NCBI RefSeq assembly: GCF_900090045.1
Contig: NW_021638313.1
Coordinates: 124,001 to 188,000, forward strand
DNA from: Plasmodium malariae
Lineage: Eukaryota; Apicomplexa; Aconoidasida; Haemosporida; Plasmodiidae
Length of the DNA: 64,000 nucleotides
Direction: 5' to 3'
In this document: positions 53,685 through 64,000 of the stretch, one piece after another
Position numbering within the stretch: position 1 is the first letter of the stretch
How the letters are laid out: every line of letters starts with the position of its first letter
Made by a program: the position numbers and the translations under genes
Notes under the pieces: generated by a model
Database searches by the model: none
What the model was told of the DNA's origin: nothing
The model's input: only the letters and a program-made list of their open reading frames with translations

Positions 53685-55543
53685 TCAGTTGATATTATGT
53701 AAATCATTTCGTGAATGAAGCTGATCTTCTATATTTACTACGTTAAATCTCCTTCTGTCAGAATGCCTATATGTACGTTTTAAAAAGCGCCTTGGTCGTT
53801 TGCGTGTATATAAATCCGTAAAATCTTTCCTATATCTTTGTTTCCTTTTTCTATCCCTACGTAAACGTGATCCGAAGGGAGTAAACTAATATATAAATGA
53901 AAGTAAAAAACATGCATAATATGTTTAATTCAGAACTACAGTATTTTAAGAAAAATGTGTTATAATTGGTAACTAATAACGTATGCATACAGCAAAAAAT
54001 AATTTTGTATTTACTTTAAAAAAAAGGTAAAATATAAAAATAATTCCCATTACTAGAGTAACTCCAGTAGAAATGCGAACAAAAATGTTGTTTAATATAT
54101 TTGATTCATTAGCTGATCTCCTTTTCCTCACTCTTTCGCGTGCTAGTTTTAAATCATCTTTTGTCCATGACTTTCCAGCCTGCACTTTGTATCTTTTAGT
54201 ACCTTCCATTTGTGTAGCAAATTTTCCTTCAACTAATACATCCATATACTTGCAAAGTAGTTCTTCATTTTTATCTCTGCTTTTAGTTGGACACTGTAGT
54301 GTTCCTTTCTGGTTAAATTTCCATCTAATAGGACCAGGTGCATCTTTCACAGGAGGTACAGCTTCTATTTTTACTGAGATCTCACCAAAATCCCCTCTTA
54401 TTCCTTTTGCATCAGGTTGACCTTCTTGTAATGCGTTTCCTTTTGGTAGTTCTACTTCTGCCTGATGTTCCCCGAACCCTGAATTCGCTCTGCGTAAGGG
54501 GGATTCTCTACGAGACACGTCTGGCCTATCAATTTCATCTGTAGGAGAATTTTTAGTTAACAAAGCAGATGTTGCTAATAAGCAAAAATTTTGTTCTGTT
54601 GTATTATCTGATGCACGTTCTCGATTATTCAGATTGATGCATGCACCATGAGTAATTGAGTTTAAAACTTCTGAATCTGTTTCAACGGAATTTAATTTTT
54701 CTTCATCAAAATTAGCGGTAATACTACTTAGTCCATCACAATTCTCACTACCTTTAGATAGCAATGCAGATAAAAGTTCACTCGGATCAAATTCATTTTT
54801 ACACGTCAAAAAATAATTATCACATACAGATATCCCATACGAACAACAATATTCCTTCACATTGTTATATATATCACTAATAGATTTAAGGTATTCTCTA
54901 TATTTACCGTTGTTACATTTATTACAAGTTTCACTACTTTTTATAGTGTTATAGTTTTTAAAATAATCATACAAATACTTCTCTTCGATATTATATTTCA
55001 ATCCCTGTAAATTCTTAATATCAAATCCAAAAGAACAATTACGTTTCCTGTGCTTAATGAAAAGGTCAATCTGTAATTTATTAAATTTATTAATAACACC
55101 TTCGATATCATCATTTGATTTACCTTCTTTAAACAAATTCCATATTTCTTGATATACCCAGTTTCTATAATGCGAACAATATTCTTTAAAATTTTCTGAT
55201 GTATCCTTTTTAAATACAAAATCTAAAAGTTTTGATACCTTATTACAAAGTGTAACATATGTATCCTTGTGAGTGGATGCTATATCTTTAAATGCATTAC
55301 ATTTTTCTTCATTTTCTACATTTTTGACTTGATTATTTAGTTCTTCATATATCTTATATGGATACGATTCTTTTAAAACTGCATCCTGAAAATTAAATAG
55401 ATAAAATGAATTATGTAAATACATAAATACTTCTTACAAAGAATAATTTTTCTCATGTTGTATATGAAAAATGGTATTTAAAGAAAGTGTCACTATCATT
55501 ATTTCAACTAAAAATAAAAATATACATAATCAATATCTGCCAT
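53685..55543 (-). CDS. pir: PIR protein (Plasmodium interspersed repeat family), three exons
   Basis: Complete pir gene, complement(join(53685..53885, 54015..55385, 55526..55543)), 529 aa. Exon 1 is only six codons (MADIDY). Exon 2 opens DAVLKESYPYKIYEELNNQV, a hallmark PIR start. It continues with conserved Cys/Trp positions (EKCNAF, EYCSHYRNWVYQEIW, KRNCSFGFDI, LYDYFKNYNTI, ETCNKCN) and YCCSYGISVCDNYFLTCKNE followed by FDPSELLSAL. A long variable charged and Pro-rich linker comes next (about residues 240-430). The membrane segment is near 440-463 (TLVMGIIFIFYLFFK). Exon 3 gives the typical FTPFGSRL, then an arginine-rich tail. All junctions are GT/AG in phase 0. PIR proteins are the largest variant multigene family in these parasites and are exported to, or displayed at, the infected erythrocyte. 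The open frame reaching 55424 includes 13 intron codons and should not be used as the start. Confidence 0.93.
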
Positions 55544-55866
55544 TTCTGTAATTTCCTTTCCTTTTTGTACTGTATTTACTAGATGAAATAGTTGAAACTC
55601 TAAATATATGTATATTTACGTATGAATAATTCCGCAATATTTAAAAATGGCTCATTTCGAGTATTTTGTTTTTTTTGTAATTACATATATTTACATAACT
55701 CTTAAAGAAATGTAACACTAATTTATTTTATAGAATAAATTAAAGTTGTATTATTTTTATTATAATGGTATTGTTAATTAAAATATAAATAACTTTAACA
55801 CTGATGGAGTATATTAGTAAATAGTAAAAAATACGAAATGTATTATAGCTAAACATTATTCTATAT

Positions 55867-55911
<45 letters not shown>

Positions 55912-58900
55912 GTCCATACGTAATTAATTATTACTATGCAATTTTCTTTAAGAGAAAATATAATTTTTACTATAAAAAATTATAAATTGTAATGCCCTGT
56001 TATATATTTTTTTTCAAGCACTTTTGTACTTCTAAATATATATTTGTATCTTAATATGGTACCTCTGTAAAGTTACCAAATTTCCTTTTTTAGAAAAAAT
56101 ACTTGCATAAATAAGTATAACATTACTTCATTAAAACTTTATATTTTAACTTATTATAAACAATACGATATAATATTATACTCGCATTACTATAAATAAC
56201 TGAGTGCATATTACAAAAATTATTAATATGTACATAAAAAAAAGAATATTTAAAAAAAAGAATAAATGAAACATAAACAAATAAATTATTTTTAATATGA
56301 TAAAATATTTTATTTGGAATATATTTATTTTATTTATAATTTCATTGTTTTTTAGGTAGACTATATATAAGAAGAATACAAATTATTCACCTCTATTAAT
56401 GACCACAATAAATTTTAAGTCAATATTTTTTTTTGTTATATTTTTACAGTCCACATAGTGTATATTAAATTGTTCATCAATACTTTTATGCAGAAATAAA
56501 CCAATCAAATGAATCATTTTTAATAAAAACTTTAAATTGTTAATTACATTAAAAAATTGGAATATAATATATTTATCTATCGAGCGTAATAAAAATATTA
56601 TTTTTAGGATAATTAAAAGATAATTAGCACAATTCAAATATAGTTGAATACTAAATTTGGGAAATATATTTGCAATATTTATTTAACTTTTCATAAAAAC
56701 TAAAAAAAAATTTTAAAGGAACATTATTATGAGGAACAATTTGTACGGATTATTTAATCCTTTTTATATATTTTCTTTTGTTTAATGATAAATGAACTAA
56801 AATATAATTTATTATATTAGTAATTAAGAAAATATTAGAGAATGTTTTCTTATTTTTTTAAATATATATATAATATATATATAAATCATTCTGTGTTTTA
56901 AAAATAACAACATATAAAATATTGCAATTCGGAAATGAGTCGATTATTAGCATGTTTTAATAAAATTATAACACATGAAAATTAAGAATGTAATATTACA
57001 AGCTATATAGTATATAATAATATACATGGAAAGAAGATTTATTTTCTGTCAATTTTATGCATAAGAGAAAATAAATATTTATTATGTTACATATTACATT
57101 TACATTATATTTAATTTAATTTTATTTTTTGTTTACTTAACTTGTTGGTCCGCATAGTATGCTTTTGTTTTGATACATAAATATAATATTTTATTATGCT
57201 CATATTATTATAATTTGTTTACATGCAATGCAAAAATGAATATAAAACTAAGTTTTCTTAAGTTTCATTAGAGAGAAAATAAAATATTTAATACTTCATT
57301 ATACAGTGAATAAAAAAAATAATAGTATTGCAAATATTTTCAAAAGGTATCATATGTTAATTTTTATTTATATTGTTCTTATAATTTACTTATTATGTTA
57401 TATACTTTCTTTGATTAGAGGTATTAACAGTTGTACAGATTACATTATTGTCACTCATAAGATTACACAGAATTACCTAATAATACAATAGTGGACATTG
57501 CATAATGTAAATAAAATGCTTTAATTATTTTTGTTGAAATATATCTTTCTTAAATCCTTTTATAAAAATTTTTTCTTATTATGTTAGATTATTTATTTTA
57601 TATTTCGGGAATCTCCATATGTTAAATTCCATAAATTATACGCTTCGTAATTTCTAATCATAGTCATCATATTATTACCATTAGATATACAAATTATTTT
57701 TATAATCCTCGCTTATTTTTATTTATTAATTTAAATATCTTATACTTAAATATATTATGTATAACAAGTGAACCAATTAATCCATTAATTTATTAATGTT
57801 TAAGTTAAAAATTCACCTCAGACTTATTCCTTTTATTGCTCTACTTTTTAGTTTAAAGTTAACTTGAAAGGACAATGATAACATTTTCTTTATTCTCGAA
57901 TGTACGTAGTTATATACAGAATTTATTTTTAGAAAAATGTGCAAACAATTATTAATTACTTCACATTTTTTATGTTCTAAAGAATATAATATTATATGAA
58001 AAAAGTAATACGTTCGAAAAATATCCAAACTTAATATTTTTTCCAAAAAATACTTATCTGCTGATTGTATATAATATAGTGCTTCTTATTATCTATTTGT
58101 TTAAAAATAAAATATTTAAAAAGAAAAAGTATCCATTTTTGTTAGATATTTTGTAAGTTCAGTTTAAATGTAAATATTGTTATACTTTTGGGATGACCAC
58201 ATTATAATATTACTCAGCAGTTAAAATAACAGGTATATTTAGAGAACAATTAGATATACCATTATTAATATTGTTTTATATACATTTTTGTCGAACATTA
58301 ATTTAAAAAAATATAAAAAAAAATTAAATAATTTATGCATTATTTAAATGAGAAATTTTATTTCATGTAACATTTTCTTTAATTGAATGAATGTGTTAAA
58401 GGGGTATATTATTTTCCATATAATTCATTCATTTAAATTTACTGTTTCAAATTATATTATGTGGTATTATAAACTACTTTAGTGTATACAATTAAGTGTA
58501 AAGAATTCAAAAATATTTCATTTATTTGTTAAATATTTACTAAGTCTATAAATAGATACATAAAATTATATGCATATACATTTGGTCAAATGAATGGATA
58601 AACGAATAAAGAACCAATGTACCTCAATTATATAACATCTATTAATAAATACTTTATATTCCTATATATCTTCTACTAAAGATATATTAATAAAATATAT
58701 TATTTTACTTCACCTTTTCACCTATTGCGAAATTTTTTGTAGTTCGTTAGAGGTTTAAGAAATATTTTTTCAAACTTTAAACGGATTAATAACTGTTTCT
58801 AAATACGTAATAGATAAGATGATAAAAATACTCGTACTATAACATTATATATAATAATAAAACATATAAATTATCTCAAAAGTGTTAAATTTATTAGTTT

Positions 58901-60666
58901 ATTAACTTCTTATATTGTAGAATATCACTAATAATATATATAATGTATTTTACTTATTAATACCTACAGGGAATACGAAGCGCGAAATAGACATCCATAC
59001 ATTTCTTGCAAAATATTTATTCACAAAAAAATATTAATTTAAAATTAATATATATATATATATGTTATCATCCTAAATTTAAAATTCTATAGAATATTGG
59101 ACAAGCAAATTGATAAACAGTACAGGGGATATATTACATCATGCTTATTAACTAATTTTTTGTGTATGTACAGATGGAATGAAAAATTCTGTATGTAAGG
59201 ATAAATACAAAAGTCAAAACACTTGAAGAATAATTAACTAATAGTCCATTAATCATTCCCGTAATTAAAATTCTCTAATATGTTTATTTAGACGATGTTA
59301 ATATATATACATTACACTCACTAGAAAAAGTTAAAGAAATAACTCAATCCAAAAAGTAATTTTAAAAAAAATAAGGATACTCCTTAAAGAATAAAATAAA
59401 TAACACATATTATTAAAAAAATAAGTCTTTTATTGTTGCTAATTTGATAATCATAGCAAACTGCATAAAATATTCAACATATTTAATGATACTATTAGTG
59501 AAGTATCAAAAGAGTAGCACAGTTCTTAGGAGTATATAAAAAATATGCTTTCCGGTATTTAAGCAAATATTAATTAATAATATTTAAATACATAGAAAAT
59601 ATATTTAAATTATTCAGTTTGTATATACCTATTATATAGCTTTTGCTTAAACGCTTTAATGTAAATACATATATATATATATATATGTCGTTCCTTAACT
59701 ATTCTATCGTCTATGCAGTGAATAACTTAAATATATGTAGAACAAATATACAACTGATACAACAGTATATGAACATTAACACCAAATGTGTTACATATAC
59801 ATATTTAACAGAACATTTTAGACCAGTGAATAACTATAAAATAATTCTTTGAAAAGTACTGGAATTTCACTAGTGATGCGAATCCCTATAAATATATGTT
59901 CTACTTACGCCTTCTCTAATTAATATTAGAAATAAGAAAGGGAAATATTTTAAGTTTTTTTTATTTTAAAGCAAAACAGATAGTTATAAATAGAAAAATT
60001 ATAGCTATCTTCATATAAACGATATACTGAATTATATAAAAATTGATTATTAAAGTGAATATTACATAATTTGTAAATATTTTACTATTTAACTTGTATA
60101 AATATGATTATAATATTTTGAAATGTAATATTATTCTTTATATAAATATTTTTAATTGTATATATTAAATATGTAAACGACATAATATGAAAAATAAGCA
60201 AAATTTATTAAAGTATATATATATATATATATATCGCTAGAAAGTAAATTTTTAATTATATTTTAAATCTTTAATAATTTAAACTAAAAATTAAAGTACA
60301 GAATATATACTTATATTACAAGAAATATAAAATTATATAAAGACAATTTTTTAATAATAAGTGCAAAAAAATATAAAAAATTCATATATATTAGATAATT
60401 GTATTGGTGGCATACATTTTTTTACAAATGAATATATAAAATTATATTTTATTTCAGATTACTAAAATAAATTTATAGAATTAAATTTTTGAATAAAATA
60501 ATTGTTTATCACTTTTTACTAGACTTGGATTAATTTACGAGATAGTTTTATGTATATTAATTTAAAACAGTTGTATTCTCCAAGGAAGCAGAATGAAATA
60601 TGAAAAAAATATTACTAGTAATACAAATATATAATGGATTATAATATGAAATAGTACGAGACATAA
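55544..60666. other. AT-rich intergenic region, no certain gene
   Basis: About 5.1 kb. The minus frames at 56383-56637 (TTG start, hydrophobic, containing DEQFNIHYVDCKNITKKN) and 57813-58046 (ATG start) and the plus frame from ATG 59685 to 59852 (NLNICRTNIQLIQQYMNIN) are the least random-looking pieces. None has a recognisable family or an obvious partner exon. Otherwise AT filler. Confidence 0.45.
55871..55902. repeat. (AT)n microsatellite
   Basis: Alternating AT tract of 32 bases about 330 bp upstream of the pir start, continuing into a degenerate TATATA stretch. Confidence 0.85.
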
Positions 60667-61486
60667 TTATTTTTGTTGTTCTTGGGTATAAAAATACAAA
60701 AGAAAAATTGGAATTAAAGGAAAAAACGGAATTGTTAGCATCATAGTAAAGAAAAAAAAAATCGCAGATCTTATTGGATGTTTATGATCATATTTTACAC
60801 TAAAATTAATTTTATTTTTTTTAATAATACAATTACGTTTATTACTTGAGCTGATGTTGTCTAAAGATGAATCAATCTCTGAGTATAACTTTTTTAAAGA
60901 TTTGTGTATGTTTTTATTGTTCTGAATATTATTATAATGTTTTAATGTAGGAGATTTTTCTTTTAAATTATTCTTAACGTTAGAAGCTCCATGTTTTTTA
61001 GGTTTTTTACGTGGCATAAAATCATTCAATTCTTCTTGATACGTATCATTGTATATTGATTCATTATCTTCTTCTTGAAAAAGGTTATTTTGCTTTAATG
61101 CATATGGTTTTTTTTTAAATGATGCAGTACTTTTTCCTTTTAAATCATATATTTTTTCTTTTAAACATTTATGTTTATCTTCCAGGGATGCTCTTATTTC
61201 ACTGCTTAACAATCTGCTATATTTAATATTTAATATGTTATTTATGTTCAATTCCTTGTTCCGCGTTTTATCGTAGATATTTGACTATAAGTATAAGTTC
61301 ATATTAAATATTAAAAAAATGTATATTTATATATTATATGAATAAAATATTCCTCTCATTTAAAAACATAAAATAAAAAAGAAAACGGGAAAAAATTAAG
61401 TATAATAACTATGATACCTCGTCAGAATATTTGAATATCCATATTAGACAGGAAAAAATAAAGGATCTAATAAAAAAAATGATCAT
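60667..61486 (-). CDS. Two-exon Plasmodium exported protein, family not recognised
   Basis: complement(join(60667..61284, 61418..61486)), 228 aa. Exon 1 (23 codons) is a hydrophobic leader, MIIFFIRSFIFSCLIWIF then KYSDE, spliced in phase 0 at GTATCA. Exon 2 opens SNIYDKTRNKELN and places an RxL-type motif, YSRLLSSEIR, with RLL at residues 47-49. This is the usual spacing for a PEXEL-like export signal in these genes, although the fifth position is Ser and not E, Q or D. The body is Lys/Asn-rich (MPRKKPKKHGASN, HKSLKKLYSEIDSSLDN). One strongly hydrophobic segment (FFFFTMMLTIPFFPLIPIFL) lies near the C terminus, which ends YTQEQQK. The architecture says exported membrane protein. It lacks the FDGKHFHF and FETKKYS blocks, so it is not one of the fam genes here. 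A TTG at 61251 would be the apparent start without the leader exon. Confidence 0.72.
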
Positions 61487-61949
61487 TTGTGTATTTTGTT
61501 TTATAATGGATATATTTAAAGTTGTAAAAGCTTATATATTATTTTACTAGATATATTTAATATTTTTCAAAATAAAACAAATACATGAATAACTTAGAAC
61601 TTGATGTATATATTTTATATATTGTCTATACAACAATTCTTTAAATTTTTTTTAAAATAAATATAAATGTAGTATTTAATGAAGTACAATAAAAAAGTTA
61701 TAATTAAAAAAAATATTTTCGTAAAAGCTATAATTAAAATACTATTAATTAATATTATATAAATAAAACAAATAAAAAACTATTTAATGAGCACGTTACG
61801 GAAATAATTGTGTTAATATTATAATTCACCATACAAAATTTCATTTCGAAAAAAAATTATATATTTATATACATAATGTATATTGATAAAATATTGCTTT
61901 AATGAGGATATAATACGAGAAAAAATTCTAAAAATAAAATATGTATTAG

Positions 61950-62950
61950 AATGTATTTAGAAAATATTTTTAGAACAGTTATATTTTGATCTATTGTTAA
62001 AAAATATACTGTAATATTTTTTTAGAAAATATCTACTATCTTGTAATTATTTTTGAAAATATTTTTTATAAAAATTATTAATTAAAAAACAGAAGGAATA
62101 TACATAGCAGTAACAAAATTATAATATATTATACTTACATTTATATTATATATAGTATTATATTTTGATATAATTTGATATAGCATAACTATTAAATGCT
62201 TAGTTGATAAAAAATATTATTATTTTACATATACATAGTTATATTTTTATATTATATAAGATATATGAAAATTTTATTTATTATAATATCTTCAATTTTG
62301 CTGTAATCTGTGCGGATAATGTACATTTATATTTTAAATCAATAATTCCAATAATATAGTTATATAAATGTATATTAAAACAATAATATTTGAGCGGTTA
62401 TTATACCTTATTTTATAAAATTTTCAATAATATATGATAAATTAAAAACAATAATAATTAAATTAAAATTTGATTATTAAAAGTATACATTTAAATTTTT
62501 AACATTTTACTAGTATTATTTGCGTACATTATTTTTTTTATTTCAAGCTTTTTTTTTTTATGCACTAAGGTTATTTGTTTTCTCTTAATATTATATTTAT
62601 TTTTTCATTTCGAAGACTATATTCAAAAATATTGGTAAAGTGCCATATTGTTTAAATGTATTACAACAAAATCATTGAATAATTATTTTTTATTAAATAA
62701 GATGAAAATTAGCAAAAAAAAAAAAAAAAAAGTGTATAATGAAAGGGTTTTATTTTGGTTTTATATGAAATATTTTATTTATTTATTATTATTTGTTTTT
62801 AGATTTTGATATATGTTTACTATAACGTATATAAAATAATATTTATAATTTATAAAAATAATTTTAAAATAAAATTTTATAAAGTTAAAATTAAAAAGGC
62901 TTCAAAATAAAAGAACAAATAAAATTTCGAATTGTGCTATTATATGTAAT
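61950..62950 (+). repeat. Non-coding subtelomeric repeat, copy 2
   Basis: Matches copy 1 in order and spacing: AGTAACAAAATTATAATATA at 62108, TCAATAATTCCAATAATATA at 62339, AAGGTTATTTGTT at 62567, GGTTTTATATGAAATATTTT at 62757. The coding neighbour here is an unrelated minus-strand gene, so the repeat does not travel with one gene family. Confidence 0.7.
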
Positions 62951-63340
62951 GTGATGCTTATGGACATGTTCACGATAAAAAAAAAAAAAACTAAAAGAAT
63001 CTTTCCCATTTTACTTTATATTTATATTATATATATATATATAATTAATAAAAAAAATGTAAATAAAATATTTGTTATTATATATAACAAATTAATATCA
63101 ATTCTTTTTTATTAAAGAAATTTATAGTGAAAATACTTATCTTTTTATAGAGGTAAGTAAAAAGAAAAAAAAGAATAAGTGTCATTGTTAATTTTTTAAT
63201 TATTCAATTCTTACCAGTTTACATTATTTTACTAAGTTTATGTATTTGTTAATTATAGAATAATTAGTTTAATATTAAAAAAAACTAAAATTCACAGTTT
63301 TATGTATATTCTTGTATTTCTTTATTTATAAAGAAGAAAA

Positions 63341-63362
63341 ATAAAATAAAATAAAATAAAAC
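63341..63362. repeat. Short AAAATA tandem
   Basis: About four copies of a five-base unit (AAATA/AAAAT) followed by AAAACAAAG. Simple sequence with no further role visible. Confidence 0.6.
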
Positions 63363-64000
63363 AAAGAAGCAAATAATAAAATGGATACAATTATACTTTA
63401 TTTCTAAAATAGAATCTAAAAAGAAAACTTTAATTATGATCGTGTGATATTTAAAATATATAAAATAGAAATGATTAATACGTGTATTAAATAATTTAAT
63501 TTTTTTTTAGTTCATTTAAATAATTTTTAAAAATATGAGTATTCCATGTAGTATTTACACCAGAAATAAGTAGGAAATGTTGTTTAGTTGTATTATTTCG
63601 ATGGATAAATTATTTTGTTTGTAGAGGAATTATAACATTATACTATAGTTACATCAAATATCAGTAGAAATAGTGATATTCTTGTATTTCAAAAATCATG
63701 GTTTATTTCTGAAAAAAAATAAAACAAAACAAAATAGACATGAAAATAAAATTTCTAAAAAATATAATTTTTAATTTTATCTGAATTTTTCTTTTATTTA
63801 TGTTTTTTATTTTTTATGTATAAAGGTAATTTTTTTATTCCTGAAATTATGTATTATAGAAAAATAAACTTTCTAATAAATTTTGGATTAGTTCCTGCAC
63901 TAATTTATATATATTATATTAAAAATATATTAAGCGTATATTAAGTAAAAATATAAAGAAATATTACTATATAATTATTGTATTTTTCTTCTTTACGTTA

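Larger units (their letters stand above)
61487..64000. other. AT-rich intergenic region to right edge
   Basis: No gene seen. The main content is the second copy of the ~1 kb non-coding repeat (about 61950-62950). An imperfect AAAATA tandem lies near 63341-63362, and A/T runs are frequent. Confidence 0.55.

Noticed and set aside
54073..54544. Two plus-strand frames over the pir gene
   Set aside because: Both are shadows of exon 2 of the pir gene; no splice sites or family features fit them.
1..64000. CRISPR arrays, insertion sequences, operons, bacterial promoters, tRNA or rRNA genes
   Set aside because: None seen. Spliced genes with GT/AG introns and the gene families present show a eukaryotic parasite chromosome.

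Overview
This is a gene-poor, extremely AT-rich eukaryotic window (roughly four fifths A+T by eye). It has the gene content and gene architecture of a human-malaria subtelomere. The recognisable genes are multi-exon surface or exported protein genes of Plasmodium: three STP1 genes (subtelomeric transmembrane protein 1, SURFIN-related), one pir gene, and four intact two-exon fam-l/fam-m-like genes (DUF3671, PF12420) plus one broken relative. Large expansions of fam-l and fam-m are characteristic of Plasmodium malariae and its close relatives (P. malariae-like, P. brasilianum). I therefore infer that species group; P. ovale is less likely. No housekeeping gene, tRNA, rRNA or telomere repeat array was seen, so the window lies inside a subtelomere and not at the chromosome tip.

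Layout. 1-1637 (-): STP1 copy 1, running off the left edge. 1.6-7.8 kb: empty. 7.8-8.7 and 11.2-12.2 kb (+): a doublet of one FDGKHFHF-type and one FETKKYS-type fam gene. 12.2-22.3 kb: 10 kb with no intact gene. It holds a TG/CA-rich, less AT-extreme island near 14.3-16.6 kb and a decayed exported-protein-like remnant near 19 kb. 22.3-23.4 and 25.7-26.6 kb (+): a second fam doublet in the opposite type order. 26.6-33.2 kb: no gene, but one copy of a ~1 kb non-coding repeat. 33.2-35.6 kb (-): STP1 copy 2, broken in its cytoplasmic exon. 41.8-42.7 kb (+): fam-like pseudogene with six in-frame stops and no frameshift. 48.7-51.3 kb (+): STP1 copy 3, complete (754 aa, four exons). 53.7-55.5 kb (-): complete three-exon pir gene, tail-to-tail with STP1 copy 3. 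60.7-61.5 kb (-): an unassigned two-exon exported protein gene. About 62-63 kb: second copy of the non-coding repeat.

How the genes relate. Everything recognised belongs to the parasite's interaction with the infected erythrocyte. fam-l/m products carry an N-terminal hydrophobic segment, a PEXEL-like RxL motif near residue 52 and two C-terminal membrane segments. STP1 and PIR have variable ectodomains, one membrane segment and a cytoplasmic tail. All introns were placed by hand. The four intact fam genes and the pseudogene all have an 87-nt first exon. All three STP1 genes have a 21-nt first exon and an 86-nt transmembrane exon. These constants decided the starts and splice sites. Similar blocks also lie ~400-480 bp upstream and ~500 bp downstream of the fam genes, and ~470 bp upstream of each STP1 gene, so whole gene-plus-flank modules have been copied.

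Limits: family names come from recognising sequence patterns without a database search, fam-l versus fam-m assignment is tentative, and exon boundaries are not supported by transcripts.
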